A stretch of 38,592 nucleotides of DNA from an uncultured Anaerostipes sp. (GTDB taxonomy: Bacteria; Bacillota; Clostridia; Lachnospirales; Lachnospiraceae), in the NCBI GenBank assembly GCA_900756035.1, contig CAAEIR010000222.1, positions 1 to 38,592 of the forward strand. Reading direction: 5' to 3'. This document shows, in pieces, positions 16,370 to 24,981 of this stretch. How positions within the stretch are numbered: the stretch's first letter is position 1; each line of letters starts with the position of its first letter. The notes under the pieces were generated by a model. The model was not told where the DNA came from, did not search any database, and saw only the letters and a list, made by a program, of their open reading frames with translations. A program made the position numbers and the translations under genes.

Positions 16370-16792
16370 ATGAAAAAAGGTGCAGTTGCATATGTGGATG
16401 GAAGTTTTATAGGTAAACAGTATGGAGCAGGTGTTTATTTTGTCCATTCCAAAGATATCTATGAAATCTCCGGTGTAGGAGATGCTGCTGGATATGTCGA
16501 AATGAAAAATGTTGGTGGGGAAATTATTGCCTCAATGCTTGCCATTCAAAAAGCACAAAAGTTGGGAGTGCGAGAATTAACGATCTACTACGATTACTTA
16601 GGAATTGGTAAATGGGCAAACAATGAATGGAATGCAAATAAAAAAGAAACTCAAGCCTATAAGGAGTATGTGAAAAACGCAAGAAAATCAATGAAAATTG
16701 ATTTTGTGAAAGTTAAGGCACATTCTGGAAATCAGGGAAATCAAAGAGCAGATTACTTGGCGAGAAAGTTAGTAAGGGAGGAATCGCTATGA
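16370..16792 (+). CDS. Ribonuclease H, type 1 fold
   Basis: This enzyme degrades the RNA strand of RNA-DNA hybrids, such as lagging-strand primers or R-loops. The 140-residue protein keeps the full acidic core: Asp10 (VDGS), Glu51 (GGEIIAS), Asp75 (YYDYLGIGKW) and Asp128 (QRADYLA), with the flexible His118 in KAHSGNQGN. The YDYxGIxxWAxxxW segment is that of the RNase H group often fused to an N-terminal viroplasmin domain; that domain is missing here. ATG 16370 follows GAAGGAG (16355-16361). The stop overlaps the signal peptidase start as ATGA, so the two are translationally coupled. Together with DnaE and TopB it suggests an element that carries its own replication helpers. Confidence 0.92.
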   Translation: MKKGAVAYVDGSFIGKQYGAGVYFVHSKDIYEISGVGDAAGYVEMKNVGGEIIASMLAIQKAQKLGVRELTIYYDYLGIGKWANNEWNANKKETQAYKEYVKNARKSMKIDFVKVKAHSGNQGNQRADYLARKLVREESL

Positions 16793-17256
16793 TATTAAAA
16801 ACAAAATGGAATTGGAAATTTTATTTTACATGCATTCTAACAACATTGCTTATGTTCTTTGTGATTTTTTATAAGATTTGTGTAGTAAAAGGCCCCTCAA
16901 TGAATCCAACCTTACAACATGGAGATACCTTGATTCTTAGAAAAAGTCACAACCCCAAAAGAGGACAAATTATTGTATTTCGAGATGTGACAAAAGATCG
17001 AATTTTGATTAAGCGGGTGATTGCTGTTTCCGGCGATCATCTAGTAATCAAAAATAGTAAAATCTATCTCAATGGTAAGCAACTTTCGGAACCGTATTTG
17101 AAAGAATCTCATTTTTCCGGGGATCAAAACATTAAGATTCCAAAGGGAAAACTGTTTGTACTTGGGGATAACCGAAACTGTTCCAGAGATTCCAGATCTT
17201 TTGGATGTGTGAAAAAAGAGGAAATGATAGGATATATGATGTTTTCATGGAACTAA
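16789..17256 (+). CDS. lepB: Signal peptidase I
   Basis: This membrane serine protease removes signal peptides from exported proteins. The 155-residue protein has one N-terminal anchor (about residues 11-31). The catalytic Ser37 is in GPSMNPTL and the catalytic Lys75 in LIKRVIAVSGD. The conserved domain E block is GDNRNCSRDSRSFGCV. It is a compact Gram-positive form. It begins in the RNase H stop codon and ends 20 bases before dnaE, which places a secretion enzyme inside a replication gene set. A dedicated peptidase fits the accessory Sec and pilus genes in the same window: their products have ordinary Ala-x-Ala sites. Which substrates it serves is inference. Confidence 0.93.
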   Translation: MILKTKWNWKFYFTCILTTLLMFFVIFYKICVVKGPSMNPTLQHGDTLILRKSHNPKRGQIIVFRDVTKDRILIKRVIAVSGDHLVIKNSKIYLNGKQLSEPYLKESHFSGDQNIKIPKGKLFVLGDNRNCSRDSRSFGCVKKEEMIGYMMFSWN

Positions 17257-17276
17257 GAGTAAAGGAAGGGATTGAT

Positions 17277-20200
17277 ATGTTTACACATTTACATGTTCAC
17301 ACAGAATACAGTCTTTTGGATGGATCCAGTAAGATCCCAGAATTGGTGCATCAGGTGAAAAAATTAGGTATGGATAGCATTGCCATTACAGATCATGGTG
17401 CCATGTATGGTGTTATTAACTTTTATAAAGCAGCAAAAGCAGAAGGAGTAAAACCCATCATTGGATGTGAGGTCTATGTTACACTGGATTCAAGATTTCG
17501 AAAAGAAACTTTGCAGGGCGAGCGTCGATACTATCATTTGGTATTATTGGCAGAAAATGACCGGGGATATCACAATTTGATGAAGATTGTATCTAGGGGA
17601 TTTACCGAGGGATTTTATTATAAGCCAAGAGTCGATTACGAGGTGCTTGAGCAATATAAAGAAGGATTGATTGCTTTAAGTGCTTGCCTTGCAGGAGAGG
17701 TTGCGTCCTATCTTAGGGAAAACAATTACGAAAAAGCAAAGAATACGGCAGTTCGGTTAGAAAAGTTGTTTGGAAAGGGAAACTTTTTTCTGGAACTACA
17801 GGATCACGGAATCACCGATCAAACGAAAGTAAATACAGACCTTCTTAAGCTGTCGAAAGAAACAGGTATTGGACTCGTTGCGACCAATGATGTTCACTAT
17901 ACTTATAAAGAGGATGCAGAAGCTCATGATATTCTTCTTTGCATTCAAACTGGAAAGAAAGTGCAAGAGGAACATCGGATGCGCTATGAGGGAGGACAAT
18001 ATTACTTAAAATCACCCGCAGAAATGGAAGAATTGTTCCCATATGCAAAAGAAGCATTAAAAAATACAGAAAAAATTGCAAATCGATGCAATGTAGAAAT
18101 TGTTTTTGGAGAGCAAAAAGTACCTCAATATCAAGTGCCAGAAGGGCATACATCTGTCAGCTACCTGCGATATCTTTGTGAGAAGGGAATTGTCAAAAGA
18201 TATGAAATCGTGACAGATGAACTTCGAAGCAGAATGGAATACGAATTAAAGACGATCGAGCATATGGGGTATGTAGACTATTTTCTCATTGTCTGGGACT
18301 TTATTCATTATGCCAGAGAGCATGACATTGCAGTCGGACCGGGAAGAGGCTCGGCCGCTGGAAGTATTGTTTCCTACTGTTTGGAGATTACCAATATTGA
18401 TCCGATTCGTTATCAGTTGCTTTTTGAGCGGTTTCTAAATCCGGAGCGCGTATCTATGCCAGATATCGACGTGGATTTTTGCTATGAAAGAAGGCAAGAA
18501 GTCATTGATTATGTGGTAGAAAAATACGGGAAAGACCAAGTTGTTCAGATTGTTACCTTTGGTACAATGTCTGCCAAAGCAGTAATCCGTGATGTTGGAC
18601 GAGCGCTGGATCTTCCTTATGCTAAAGTGGATCGTATTGCCAAAGCAATTCCTAATGAATTAAACATTACCATTGATAAGGCATTGAAACAAAGTCCGGA
18701 TTTTAAAAAGCTTTACACAGAGGATAAGGAAACCAAGTATTTAATTGATATGTCCATGCGATTGGAAGGATTGCCTAGACACACATCCATTCATGCTGCA
18801 GGGGTTGTAATCGGTAAGACGGCGATTGATGAATATGTGCCACTGGCAGTTGGAGGCGATGGGGCGGTCGTAACACAATTTACGATGACAACCATCGAAG
18901 AACTTGGTCTGCTCAAAATGGATTTTTTAGGACTTCGTACTTTAACCGTTTTGCAGGATGCAGAACGAATGATTCAAAAAAAGAATGCTTCCTTTTCGCT
19001 TTCCGACATTGATTTTAAGGATCCTAAGGTATATGAGATGATTGGAAAAGGATGCACCGGTGGTGTGTTTCAGTTGGAGAGTGCTGGAATGAAATCGTTT
19101 ATGAAAGAACTCAAGCCTAAAAATATAGAGGATGTGATTGCCGGAATTTCATTGTATCGACCTGGACCAATGGATTTTATTCCAAAATATATTGAAGGGA
19201 AAGAGCATCAGGAAAAAACTCAGTACGATTGCGAAATGATGGAAGAAATTTTAGAATCAACCTATGGATGCATTGTTTACCAGGAACAGGTAATGCAAAT
19301 TGTTATGAAGCTTGCAGGATATACCCTTGGGAGAAGTGACTTGGTTCGTCGAGCAATGTCAAAGAAAAAAGCAGAGGTCATGGCAAAAGAACGTAAAAAT
19401 TTTGTTTATGGAAATGAGGAAGAACAAGTTTTAGGATGTATTCATAATGGGATTGACGAGAAAACAGCAAACCATATTTGGGATGAAATGCTTGATTTTG
19501 CCAAATACGCTTTTAATAAATCTCATGCCGCCGCTTATGCTGATGTTGCATATCAAACCGCATACTTGAAGTGTTATTACCCATTGGAATTTATGGCGGC
19601 ACTTTTAACTTCTGTTTCTGGAAACAGTGATAAAATCGCGGAATATCATTTGGAGTTAAAACAGTTAGGAATTGAGTTGCTGCCTCCAGATCTTAATCGC
19701 GGAGAAGTTTCGTTCAGTGTGGATGATGGGGGCATTCGGTTTGGAATGTCGGCAATTAAAAGTTTGGGAAAAGATTCTGCAATAGCAATCATCAAGGAGC
19801 GACAAAATGGTACTTTTTTGGATCTTATGGATTTAGCTAAGCGGTTGTCTTCAAAGGAGATTAATCGAAGGACTTTAGAGGTTTTGATCAAATCTGGGGC
19901 TTGTGATAGTTTTCCTGCAAATCGAAAACAGCAATTAATGGTTTATGTATCGGTGCTTGATGATGTGAAGAAAACGAAGAAATGTGAAATTGAAGGACAA
20001 ATGAGTTTTTCCGATCTCTTTTCATCTGAACAATTTCATATGACTTATCCAGAAGTTGCCGAATATGGAGAACAAGAACTTCTTGCGATGGAAAAGGAAG
20101 TTCTGGGGGTCTATCTTAGTGGACATCCATTAAATGAAGAAGCCGACTTTATCCGAAGCAATGTAACAGCACAAGGATCTGACTTTATGAAACAAGAGAA

Positions 20201-20717
20201 TGGCGAATTCGGTGTTTTTGATGGCGGGCTTTATATTATTGGCGGTATGATCCGCGAGGTGAAGAAGATGGTCACAAAAAAAGGAACGACAATGGCGTTT
20301 TTAACCTTGGAAACCTTATCCGGAAGTGTCGATGTCACAGTATTTCCGAGGGAGTATCAGGAAAATCAAAAAATCCTTGTAGAAGATGCAAAAATTTTTA
20401 TTCGTGGTACCGTACAAATCAATGATCAAAGGGCAGAGTTTTTAAGTAAACAACTGATTCCATTTTCACAAGTTCCAAAAGAAATTTGGATGCAGTTCCA
20501 GAATATTCAAACATTTCAAGCTCAAGAAGAAGAACTGTATGCAATACTTCAAAAGCACCGAGGAATGAATCCGATTGTTATATATTGTAAACAAGAAAAC
20601 AAAATCAAGCGACTTCCGATAGACTATTGTATGAATGGAGAAACAGAAGCACAGTCAGACCTATATCATCGGTACGGCAAGGAGAATATTTGCTTTCGAG
20701 GAATTTGGAATGGATAG
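17277..20717 (+). CDS. dnaE: DNA polymerase III alpha subunit, DnaE type
   Basis: This is a replicative DNA polymerase of family C. The 1146-residue protein begins with a PHP domain (HLHVHTEYSLLDGSSKI, TDHGAMYG). The palm follows, with GPGRGSAAGSIVSY and the metal-binding aspartates of PDIDVDF (396-400), and the third acidic residue in LLKMDFLGLRTL. Fingers, a helix-hairpin-helix region (PDLNRGEVSFSVDDGGIRFG) and a C-terminal OB domain (SGSVDVTVFPREYQENQKI) complete the chain. There is no inserted exonuclease domain, so it is DnaE and not PolC. Length is normal (1100-1170). ATG 17277 follows AAAGGAAGGG; an upstream in-frame start overlaps the peptidase gene. Firmicutes chromosomes already have polC and dnaE, so a copy in this company suggests an element-borne polymerase, although this could be the only dnaE of the host. 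Confidence 0.95.
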   Translation: MFTHLHVHTEYSLLDGSSKIPELVHQVKKLGMDSIAITDHGAMYGVINFYKAAKAEGVKPIIGCEVYVTLDSRFRKETLQGERRYYHLVLLAENDRGYHNLMKIVSRGFTEGFYYKPRVDYEVLEQYKEGLIALSACLAGEVASYLRENNYEKAKNTAVRLEKLFGKGNFFLELQDHGITDQTKVNTDLLKLSKETGIGLVATNDVHYTYKEDAEAHDILLCIQTGKKVQEEHRMRYEGGQYYLKSPAEMEELFPYAKEALKNTEKIANRCNVEIVFGEQKVPQYQVPEGHTSVSYLRYLCEKGIVKRYEIVTDELRSRMEYELKTIEHMGYVDYFLIVWDFIHYAREHDIAVGPGRGSAAGSIVSYCLEITNIDPIRYQLLFERFLNPERVSMPDIDVDFCYERRQEVIDYVVEKYGKDQVVQIVTFGTMSAKAVIRDVGRALDLPYAKVDRIAKAIPNELNITIDKALKQSPDFKKLYTEDKETKYLIDMSMRLEGLPRHTSIHAAGVVIGKTAIDEYVPLAVGGDGAVVTQFTMTTIEELGLLKMDFLGLRTLTVLQDAERMIQKKNASFSLSDIDFKDPKVYEMIGKGCTGGVFQLESAGMKSFMKELKPKNIEDVIAGISLYRPGPMDFIPKYIEGKEHQEKTQYDCEMMEEILESTYGCIVYQEQVMQIVMKLAGYTLGRSDLVRRAMSKKKAEVMAKERKNFVYGNEEEQVLGCIHNGIDEKTANHIWDEMLDFAKYAFNKSHAAAYADVAYQTAYLKCYYPLEFMAALLTSVSGNSDKIAEYHLELKQLGIELLPPDLNRGEVSFSVDDGGIRFGMSAIKSLGKDSAIAIIKERQNGTFLDLMDLAKRLSSKEINRRTLEVLIKSGACDSFPANRKQQLMVYVSVLDDVKKTKKCEIEGQMSFSDLFSSEQFHMTYPEVAEYGEQELLAMEKEVLGVYLSGHPLNEEADFIRSNVTAQGSDFMKQENGEFGVFDGGLYIIGGMIREVKKMVTKKGTTMAFLTLETLSGSVDVTVFPREYQENQKILVEDAKIFIRGTVQINDQRAEFLSKQLIPFSQVPKEIWMQFQNIQTFQAQEEELYAILQKHRGMNPIVIYCKQENKIKRLPIDYCMNGETEAQSDLYHRYGKENICFRGIWNG

Positions 20718-20754
20718 TTTACATTATTTACCACGTATTAGTTGAAGTTTTTGT

Positions 20755-20785
20755 TTGGATATGTTAATATTAAAACGATTATAAT
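20755..20785 (+). promoter_or_regulatory. Possible promoter upstream of the DUF6906-like gene
   Basis: A clean TATAAT (20780-20785) lies 19 bases after TTGGAT (20755-20760) in the 133-base gap after dnaE. Spacing is longer than ideal. No terminator is visible after dnaE, so the small gene may also be read from the dnaE transcript. Confidence 0.3.
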
Positions 20786-20850
20786 AATAATTAAAATTGA
20801 AAGTCGAATATTCCATGGGATTGACAAAAAAGAGAAGAAGGAGGTGCAGT

Positions 20851-21036
20851 ATGAAGCATGGAAAGGCTCCAACAAGAGAACAAAAAATCATCATTAGGAA
20901 TCATGGATTTGTGCCGGAAAACTGGCTAGTTGTCAAAAATCTTCCGTATTCTTTAGAAATCGTGAGCAAATCGGCGTTAAAGAATATTGAAAAAAAACCA
21001 AAGACAAAGATTTTATCTAAGAATGTAACTGTTTGA
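20851..21036 (+). CDS. DUF6906-like small basic protein
   Basis: This 61-residue cytosolic protein starts at ATG 20851, six bases after a consensus AAGGAGG (20838-20844); an upstream in-frame start is ignored because this site is stronger. Its first 40 residues (KAPTREQKIIIRNHGFVPEN then WLVVKNLPYSLEIV) follow the pattern K.PT..QK..I....L.P.NWLV.K....L.IV that I recognise in small proteins of phages and mobile elements of Firmicutes (DUF6906). The C-terminal 20 residues are basic and longer than in typical members. No function is known. Such genes are typical passengers of phage or conjugative modules, which supports an element origin. Confidence 0.65.
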   Translation: MKHGKAPTREQKIIIRNHGFVPENWLVVKNLPYSLEIVSKSALKNIEKKPKTKILSKNVTV

Positions 21037-21057
21037 AATAAGGTAGAGTGTTAGAAA

Positions 21058-21093
21058 AACCTTCCTGCGCTATTTGTGGGAAGTGTTATTTTT
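21058..21093 (+). terminator. Probable terminator between the DnaE block and the pilus block
   Basis: AACCTTCCTGC (21058-21068) folds on GTGGGAAGTGTT (21076-21087) with a seven-base loop, one bulge and two G-T pairs, followed by ATTTTTG. It is imperfect but well placed between two gene blocks. Confidence 0.5.
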
Positions 21094-21108
21094 GTCCTGA
21101 TTACATTA

Positions 21109-21129
21109 TTATCGCTTTCGTGTCGATAA
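21109..21129 (+). repeat. Short inverted repeat upstream of the pilin gene
   Basis: TTATCG (21109-21114) and CGATAA (21124-21129) flank nine bases. It lies in the leader region of the pilus block, where I see no convincing -35/-10 pair (TATTAT at 21107 is the best -10 candidate). It could be an operator half-site pair or a small hairpin. Confidence 0.3.
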
Positions 21130-21148
21130 AGATAAAAAAGGAGGTTTG

Positions 21149-21187
21149 ATGAACAAGAAAGTCAGAGATCCGCCATCATTACTCTGA
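21149..21187 (+). CDS. 12-codon leader ORF before the pilin gene
   Basis: ATG 21149 follows a consensus AAGGAGG (21139-21145) at short spacing and reads MNKKVRDPPSLL to TGA. The consensus ribosome site in front of a 12-codon frame, 38 bases before the pilin start, is notable. It may be a leader peptide, a remnant of a truncated gene, or chance. Confidence 0.3.
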   Translation: MNKKVRDPPSLL

Positions 21188-21225
21188 ACGGAAGGAACGA
21201 TAACACAGTTTAGAAAGGAAAGGTA

Positions 21226-23247
21226 ATGGGAATTAAGGAATCATTAAAAAAAGCAGGAGTAACTTTGATGTCTATGACAATGGCAGTTGCCGGAAGCGGA
21301 ATTGCAATGCCAGTATCCGCAGCGCAGTCTGATGTGATTGATACCTCCAAAACAGCATCGCTCACAATTCACAAGTACGATATGACTGCGGCACAAAAAG
21401 GTGGGGTAGACTTAGGACAGTTCACTTCTACCGGAAAACAGGATCAGGCAGCAGAAGAAGCATTAAAAAAATATGCGATCAAAGGAGTGGAATTCAGCTA
21501 TCTGCGTGTGGGTGATGTGGAACAACAATCAGAAGGCGGAAAAGTTCAGATGATCTACGAAGTTCCAGAGGAGTTACAAAAGATCTTGGGGCTCGCAGAT
21601 TCCGATGCCGCTAAAACAGAAGGAGGTAAAGATTACTTCACGAGCCAGAGCATCAACGATAAACTGGCAAAAGCATTAGAAGACAACACAGTAACAAAAG
21701 ACAAGTTGGAAGATTACATGGGAAAAAGCGGAACTGCAATGGAGCAGACAAATGCTTCCGGAGTTGCAACAAAAGATAACTTAGATCTGGGCTTGTATCT
21801 GATCGTAGAAACCAAAGTTCCGGAAGATGTGACCTATACGACCAATCCATGGTTTGTGCAGCTTCCTATGACAGATAGTGAGGGAAATGATTGGTTTTAC
21901 GATGTGGTTTGTTATCCAAAGAATGAAACTGGGGTTGCGACATTGGATAAAAGAGTAAGAAATAATCCGGATCAAGATAACGTGACGACAGCGAATCAGG
22001 ATGCTCTTACAGACTTTACAGCGGCGAGAGAGGAGTATACATATCAGGATAGTATCACCGCTTCGAAAGGAGAAAAACTGGATTACCAGCTTGTGTCCAA
22101 ACTTCCTCACATCACTTCCTCTGCCACATATCTCACTACATATACCTTTGAGGATTGGATGGCAGCCGGTATGACTTACAATAAAGATGTAGTGATCGCA
22201 TTCTATGAGAATAAGGATGCAGCAGATACCACCAACATTAAAAATGTAGAGGAATCTGGCGCATTGGCAGTCTGGAAATCTTCTGATCCAGATCCGAAAT
22301 TTAAAACCTCTTATGAAGAATCCGACGATGCATCCGGCGGGATGAAGATCGAGATGACCAACGATGGTCTGGAGGAAATCAATAAAAAATATTCTGACAA
22401 ATACATTGTGGCTTATTATACTGCAAACGTCAATACTGATGATACGGTTCTTCTGGGGGATATTGGAAATGGAAATCATGTGTCCTTAACATGGAAACGA
22501 ACCTCTGCTGATTACTACGATGTTTTACAAGATGAATGTGCTGTATACAGTTTTGGATATAATCTTACAAAGAAATTTTCAGATGGCGCAGGGGATGCGA
22601 CAAAGGTTCAGTTTGTGATTCAAAACAAGACTGACAACTATTACCTGGTTGCAAAAGCAGATAGTGCAGGAGTTTATCAGGTTACCGGAAAGTCTGCTAC
22701 GGAGGAAGGCGCCACTCAGTTTCATCCTGGAACCGGAGGGAAATTAATTATTAAGGGAGTGGAAGCGGATCAATATGGAGTGACAGAGACTCACTCAGAT
22801 GCAGGATATTCTCTGTTAAAGAAAGAAATCCTTGTTAACATCAAATCTACAAAAGTAAACATTACTCCGACCAAAGCCAATATTACTGGGATACAAAGCA
22901 AGTCTGATTTAGACAGTACAGCAAACGATGGTGTTGTAAATGGAGAAGAATTGGATAATTATGTCGGCGGTGAAGTAGTAAAAGAAGCGTCTGCAACGGT
23001 AGATGAAAAAAGTGCAACAATGAGTGCCTGTGATTTTGATGGCAATCTTGTAGATCCGGATAAGGAATCCACTAAAAGAGAAGAGGTAACTTCAAGTGAC
23101 AATGCCTTTGTAGATATGGAAATTACCAACCAGAAACAGTTCTTACTTCCAATGACCGGAGGAAAAGGAAGTTATATGCTAATTATCGCAGGAATTGTTC
23201 TTGCGGGAATCGGATTTTTTGTCATTCGGAAAAATAAAAAAGAATAG
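21226..23247 (+). CDS. LPXTG pilus backbone subunit (isopeptide pilin)
   Basis: This 673-residue cell-wall protein would be polymerised into a pilus shaft. It has a signal peptide ending in PVSAAQ, a first isopeptide domain (SLTIHKYDMT start), and the pilin motif WFYDVVCYPK, which fits the WxxxVxVYPK rule with Lys232 as the sortase nucleophile. The E-box-like segment YLIVETKVPEDV lies just before it. A middle Ig-like domain (YTYQDSITASKGEKLDYQLV) and a last SpaA-like domain follow, then LPMTG at 641-645, a membrane span and RKNKKE. ATG 21226 follows GAAAGGAAAGG. It is followed by a terminator and two class C sortases, the expected partners. A Cys (229) within the pilin motif is unusual. Assignment as a major pilin is strong. 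Confidence 0.92.
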   Translation: MGIKESLKKAGVTLMSMTMAVAGSGIAMPVSAAQSDVIDTSKTASLTIHKYDMTAAQKGGVDLGQFTSTGKQDQAAEEALKKYAIKGVEFSYLRVGDVEQQSEGGKVQMIYEVPEELQKILGLADSDAAKTEGGKDYFTSQSINDKLAKALEDNTVTKDKLEDYMGKSGTAMEQTNASGVATKDNLDLGLYLIVETKVPEDVTYTTNPWFVQLPMTDSEGNDWFYDVVCYPKNETGVATLDKRVRNNPDQDNVTTANQDALTDFTAAREEYTYQDSITASKGEKLDYQLVSKLPHITSSATYLTTYTFEDWMAAGMTYNKDVVIAFYENKDAADTTNIKNVEESGALAVWKSSDPDPKFKTSYEESDDASGGMKIEMTNDGLEEINKKYSDKYIVAYYTANVNTDDTVLLGDIGNGNHVSLTWKRTSADYYDVLQDECAVYSFGYNLTKKFSDGAGDATKVQFVIQNKTDNYYLVAKADSAGVYQVTGKSATEEGATQFHPGTGGKLIIKGVEADQYGVTETHSDAGYSLLKKEILVNIKSTKVNITPTKANITGIQSKSDLDSTANDGVVNGEELDNYVGGEVVKEASATVDEKSATMSACDFDGNLVDPDKESTKREEVTSSDNAFVDMEITNQKQFLLPMTGGKGSYMLIIAGIVLAGIGFFVIRKNKKE

Positions 23248-23266
23248 TCTTTGGAGTCTTTTCAGG

Positions 23267-23300
23267 CAATCCCCGTTCCTTGGAGACGGGGATTGTTTTT
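23267..23300 (+). terminator. Terminator directly in front of the sortase ribosome site
   Basis: CAATCCCCG (23267-23275) and CGGGGATTG (23287-23295) form a perfect nine-base stem with an 11-base loop followed by TTTTT. The next base begins AGGAGGAG, the ribosome site of the sortase gene. Read-through would be needed to express the sortases, so it probably sets a high pilin to sortase ratio. Confidence 0.85.
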
Positions 23301-23315
23301 AGGAGGAGAATGATA

Positions 23316-24164
23316 ATGCAGCTACGACAAAAAATCATACCATTCCTTGCGGTGATTTCAGGACTTTTGCTTTTTACGTATCCTTTTTTCAGTAACTATC
23401 TCTACGAGAAAAGTGCCGGTTCTTCCATTGAAGGTTATCAAAAGAAAACCCTTCAAACATCCAAAAACAAAATTCAAAGCGCTTGGAAGAAGGCAAAAAT
23501 TTATAATCAGGAGCTGGCGGTGTCAAAAGCGCAGTTAACAGACCCTTTTCAGGCAACGCAGATCCAAAATCTTAAGTATACTTCGATTTTAAATGCGGAC
23601 CCTTCCGGAATTATGGGGTATATTGACATTCCCTGTATTTCTGTAAAACTCCCGATTTATCACGGGACATCTGCGGAGGTATTGGAAAAAGGAGTCGGAC
23701 ATTTGGTAGCGACGTCGTTTCCGGTGGGAGGAAAGAATACACACGCTGTTCTTACTGCGCATACCGGACTTAGTTCTGCAAAGTTGTTTACTGATCTGAC
23801 CGAAATGAAAAAAGATGATGTATTCTTTCTTCATGTCTTAGATCGTACCTTGGCTTACAAAGTTGACCAAATATCCGTTGTACAACCGGAGGATACAACA
23901 AAACTGCAGATTGTGGATGGAAAAGATTATGTAACGCTCGTTACCTGTACTCCATACGGAGTAAATTCTCATCGGCTGTTCGTCCGTGGAATCAGGACTG
24001 CCTATCATGAGGAGCAAGAGAAACACATTCCGGCAAGAAAGCATTCCTCTCAATGGATGAAAACGTATCAAAAGGCAATGATCCTTGGACTTTTGATTTT
24101 GTTGATTGTAGAGATGGTTCGTCGAGGGATACAAAAAATCCAAAAGAAGAGGATCAATTTATAA
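23316..24164 (+). CDS. srtC: Class C (pilin) sortase, first copy
   Basis: This membrane transpeptidase links pilin LPXTG ends to the pilin-motif lysine. The 282-residue protein has an N-terminal span (about residues 8-24), a DPF lid-like element (LTDPFQATQ) and the triad His149 (TAHTGL), Cys211 and Arg220 in TCTPYGVNSHRLFVRG. A second span at the C-terminus, a class C trait, is followed by a basic tail. I start it at ATG 23316, seven bases after AGGAGGAG; ATG 23310 is too close to the site. It follows the pilin through a terminator and precedes a second sortase by 16 bases. It is the best candidate for polymerising the 673-residue pilin. Confidence 0.93.
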   Translation: MQLRQKIIPFLAVISGLLLFTYPFFSNYLYEKSAGSSIEGYQKKTLQTSKNKIQSAWKKAKIYNQELAVSKAQLTDPFQATQIQNLKYTSILNADPSGIMGYIDIPCISVKLPIYHGTSAEVLEKGVGHLVATSFPVGGKNTHAVLTAHTGLSSAKLFTDLTEMKKDDVFFLHVLDRTLAYKVDQISVVQPEDTTKLQIVDGKDYVTLVTCTPYGVNSHRLFVRGIRTAYHEEQEKHIPARKHSSQWMKTYQKAMILGLLILLIVEMVRRGIQKIQKKRINL

Positions 24165-24180
24165 CTGCGAGGAGGAAAAA

Positions 24181-24981
24181 ATGCGTAAAATCATAGGGTT
24201 ACTTCTTATGGGAATTGGAACCTTTTCCTTGTTATTTCCATGGTTTTGTGAGTATCGTTATCAAGATCAGGCGGACCGGGTAATCAAAAATTTTGAGCGG
24301 GGAAGATCTCGAATAAGTGACCAATTATACGATGAATCCTATACATACAATCGAAAAATTTATGAAGAGGGGCAAAAGAAGTTAAGGGATGCCTTTCAGT
24401 ATGAAGCGGCGCCAATTGCGCTAGCCTCAACCAATGATGTCTTTGGGTATTTAAAGATTCCAAAAATGAATGTACGGTTACCTTTTTATTTAGGGGCAAC
24501 ACAGTCAAACATGAAAAAAGGAGCAGCGATTCTGGGTGGAACTTCCTTGCCGATTGGCGGAGAAAATACCAACTGCGTCATTGCTGCGCATCGAGGATAT
24601 CAGGGAATTCCTTATTTCCGGGAAATTGAACGACTGGATGAGGGGGATCTCATCATTTTAAAAAACCCGTGGGAAACTTTGCGATATCAAGTGGTCAGCA
24701 CCAAAGTGATTGATCCAAAAGATATTGATCAGATTCGGATTCAAAAAGGAAAAGAAATGGTGACGCTTTTAACCTGTCATCCCTATCGAAAACATCAATA
24801 TCGCTATGTGGTATATTGCGAAAGAACATCGGGGAAAAAAGCAAGGACAAAATCATCAAACGATTCGATTTCTTCGTCAGAGTATGATATAGCACGAGAA
24901 AAACTTTTAAGGAATGTTGGGCTTGTCCTTGTATTTGGGATGTTTTTGATCATTGGAAAAAAGCGAGGTGATAAAAAATGA
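24181..24981 (+). CDS. srtC: Class C-like sortase, second copy
   Basis: The 266-residue protein has the sortase triad His137 (AAHRGYQGIPYF), Cys199 and Arg208 in LLTCHPYRKHQYRYVVYCER. An N-terminal span (residues 4-22) and a C-terminal span (about 243-260) are present. The sequence after the catalytic Cys (HPYRKHQYR) departs from the TPYGxNxHR of pilus sortases, so specificity probably differs from the first copy; it may attach the giant LPSTG adhesin or anchor the pilus base. No DPF/DPW lid motif is evident. A GGAGGA site lies upstream, and the last four bases overlap the InlB-repeat gene as ATGA. Sortase identity is certain; the subclass is likely. Confidence 0.9.
   Translation: MRKIIGLLLMGIGTFSLLFPWFCEYRYQDQADRVIKNFERGRSRISDQLYDESYTYNRKIYEEGQKKLRDAFQYEAAPIALASTNDVFGYLKIPKMNVRLPFYLGATQSNMKKGAAILGGTSLPIGGENTNCVIAAHRGYQGIPYFREIERLDEGDLIILKNPWETLRYQVVSTKVIDPKDIDQIRIQKGKEMVTLLTCHPYRKHQYRYVVYCERTSGKKARTKSSNDSISSSEYDIAREKLLRNVGLVLVFGMFLIIGKKRGDKK

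Noticed and set aside
15784..16447. Antisense frames crossing the terminator at 16156-16183
   Set aside because: They run through a clear intergenic terminator and promoter, and the peptides are Phe/Ser/Ile-rich with no recognisable domain.
21781..22479. Long antisense frame (232 codons) within the pilin gene
   Set aside because: It mirrors the codon pattern of the pilin on the other strand; composition is Ile/Cys/Phe-rich, typical of an antisense shadow, with no ribosome site.
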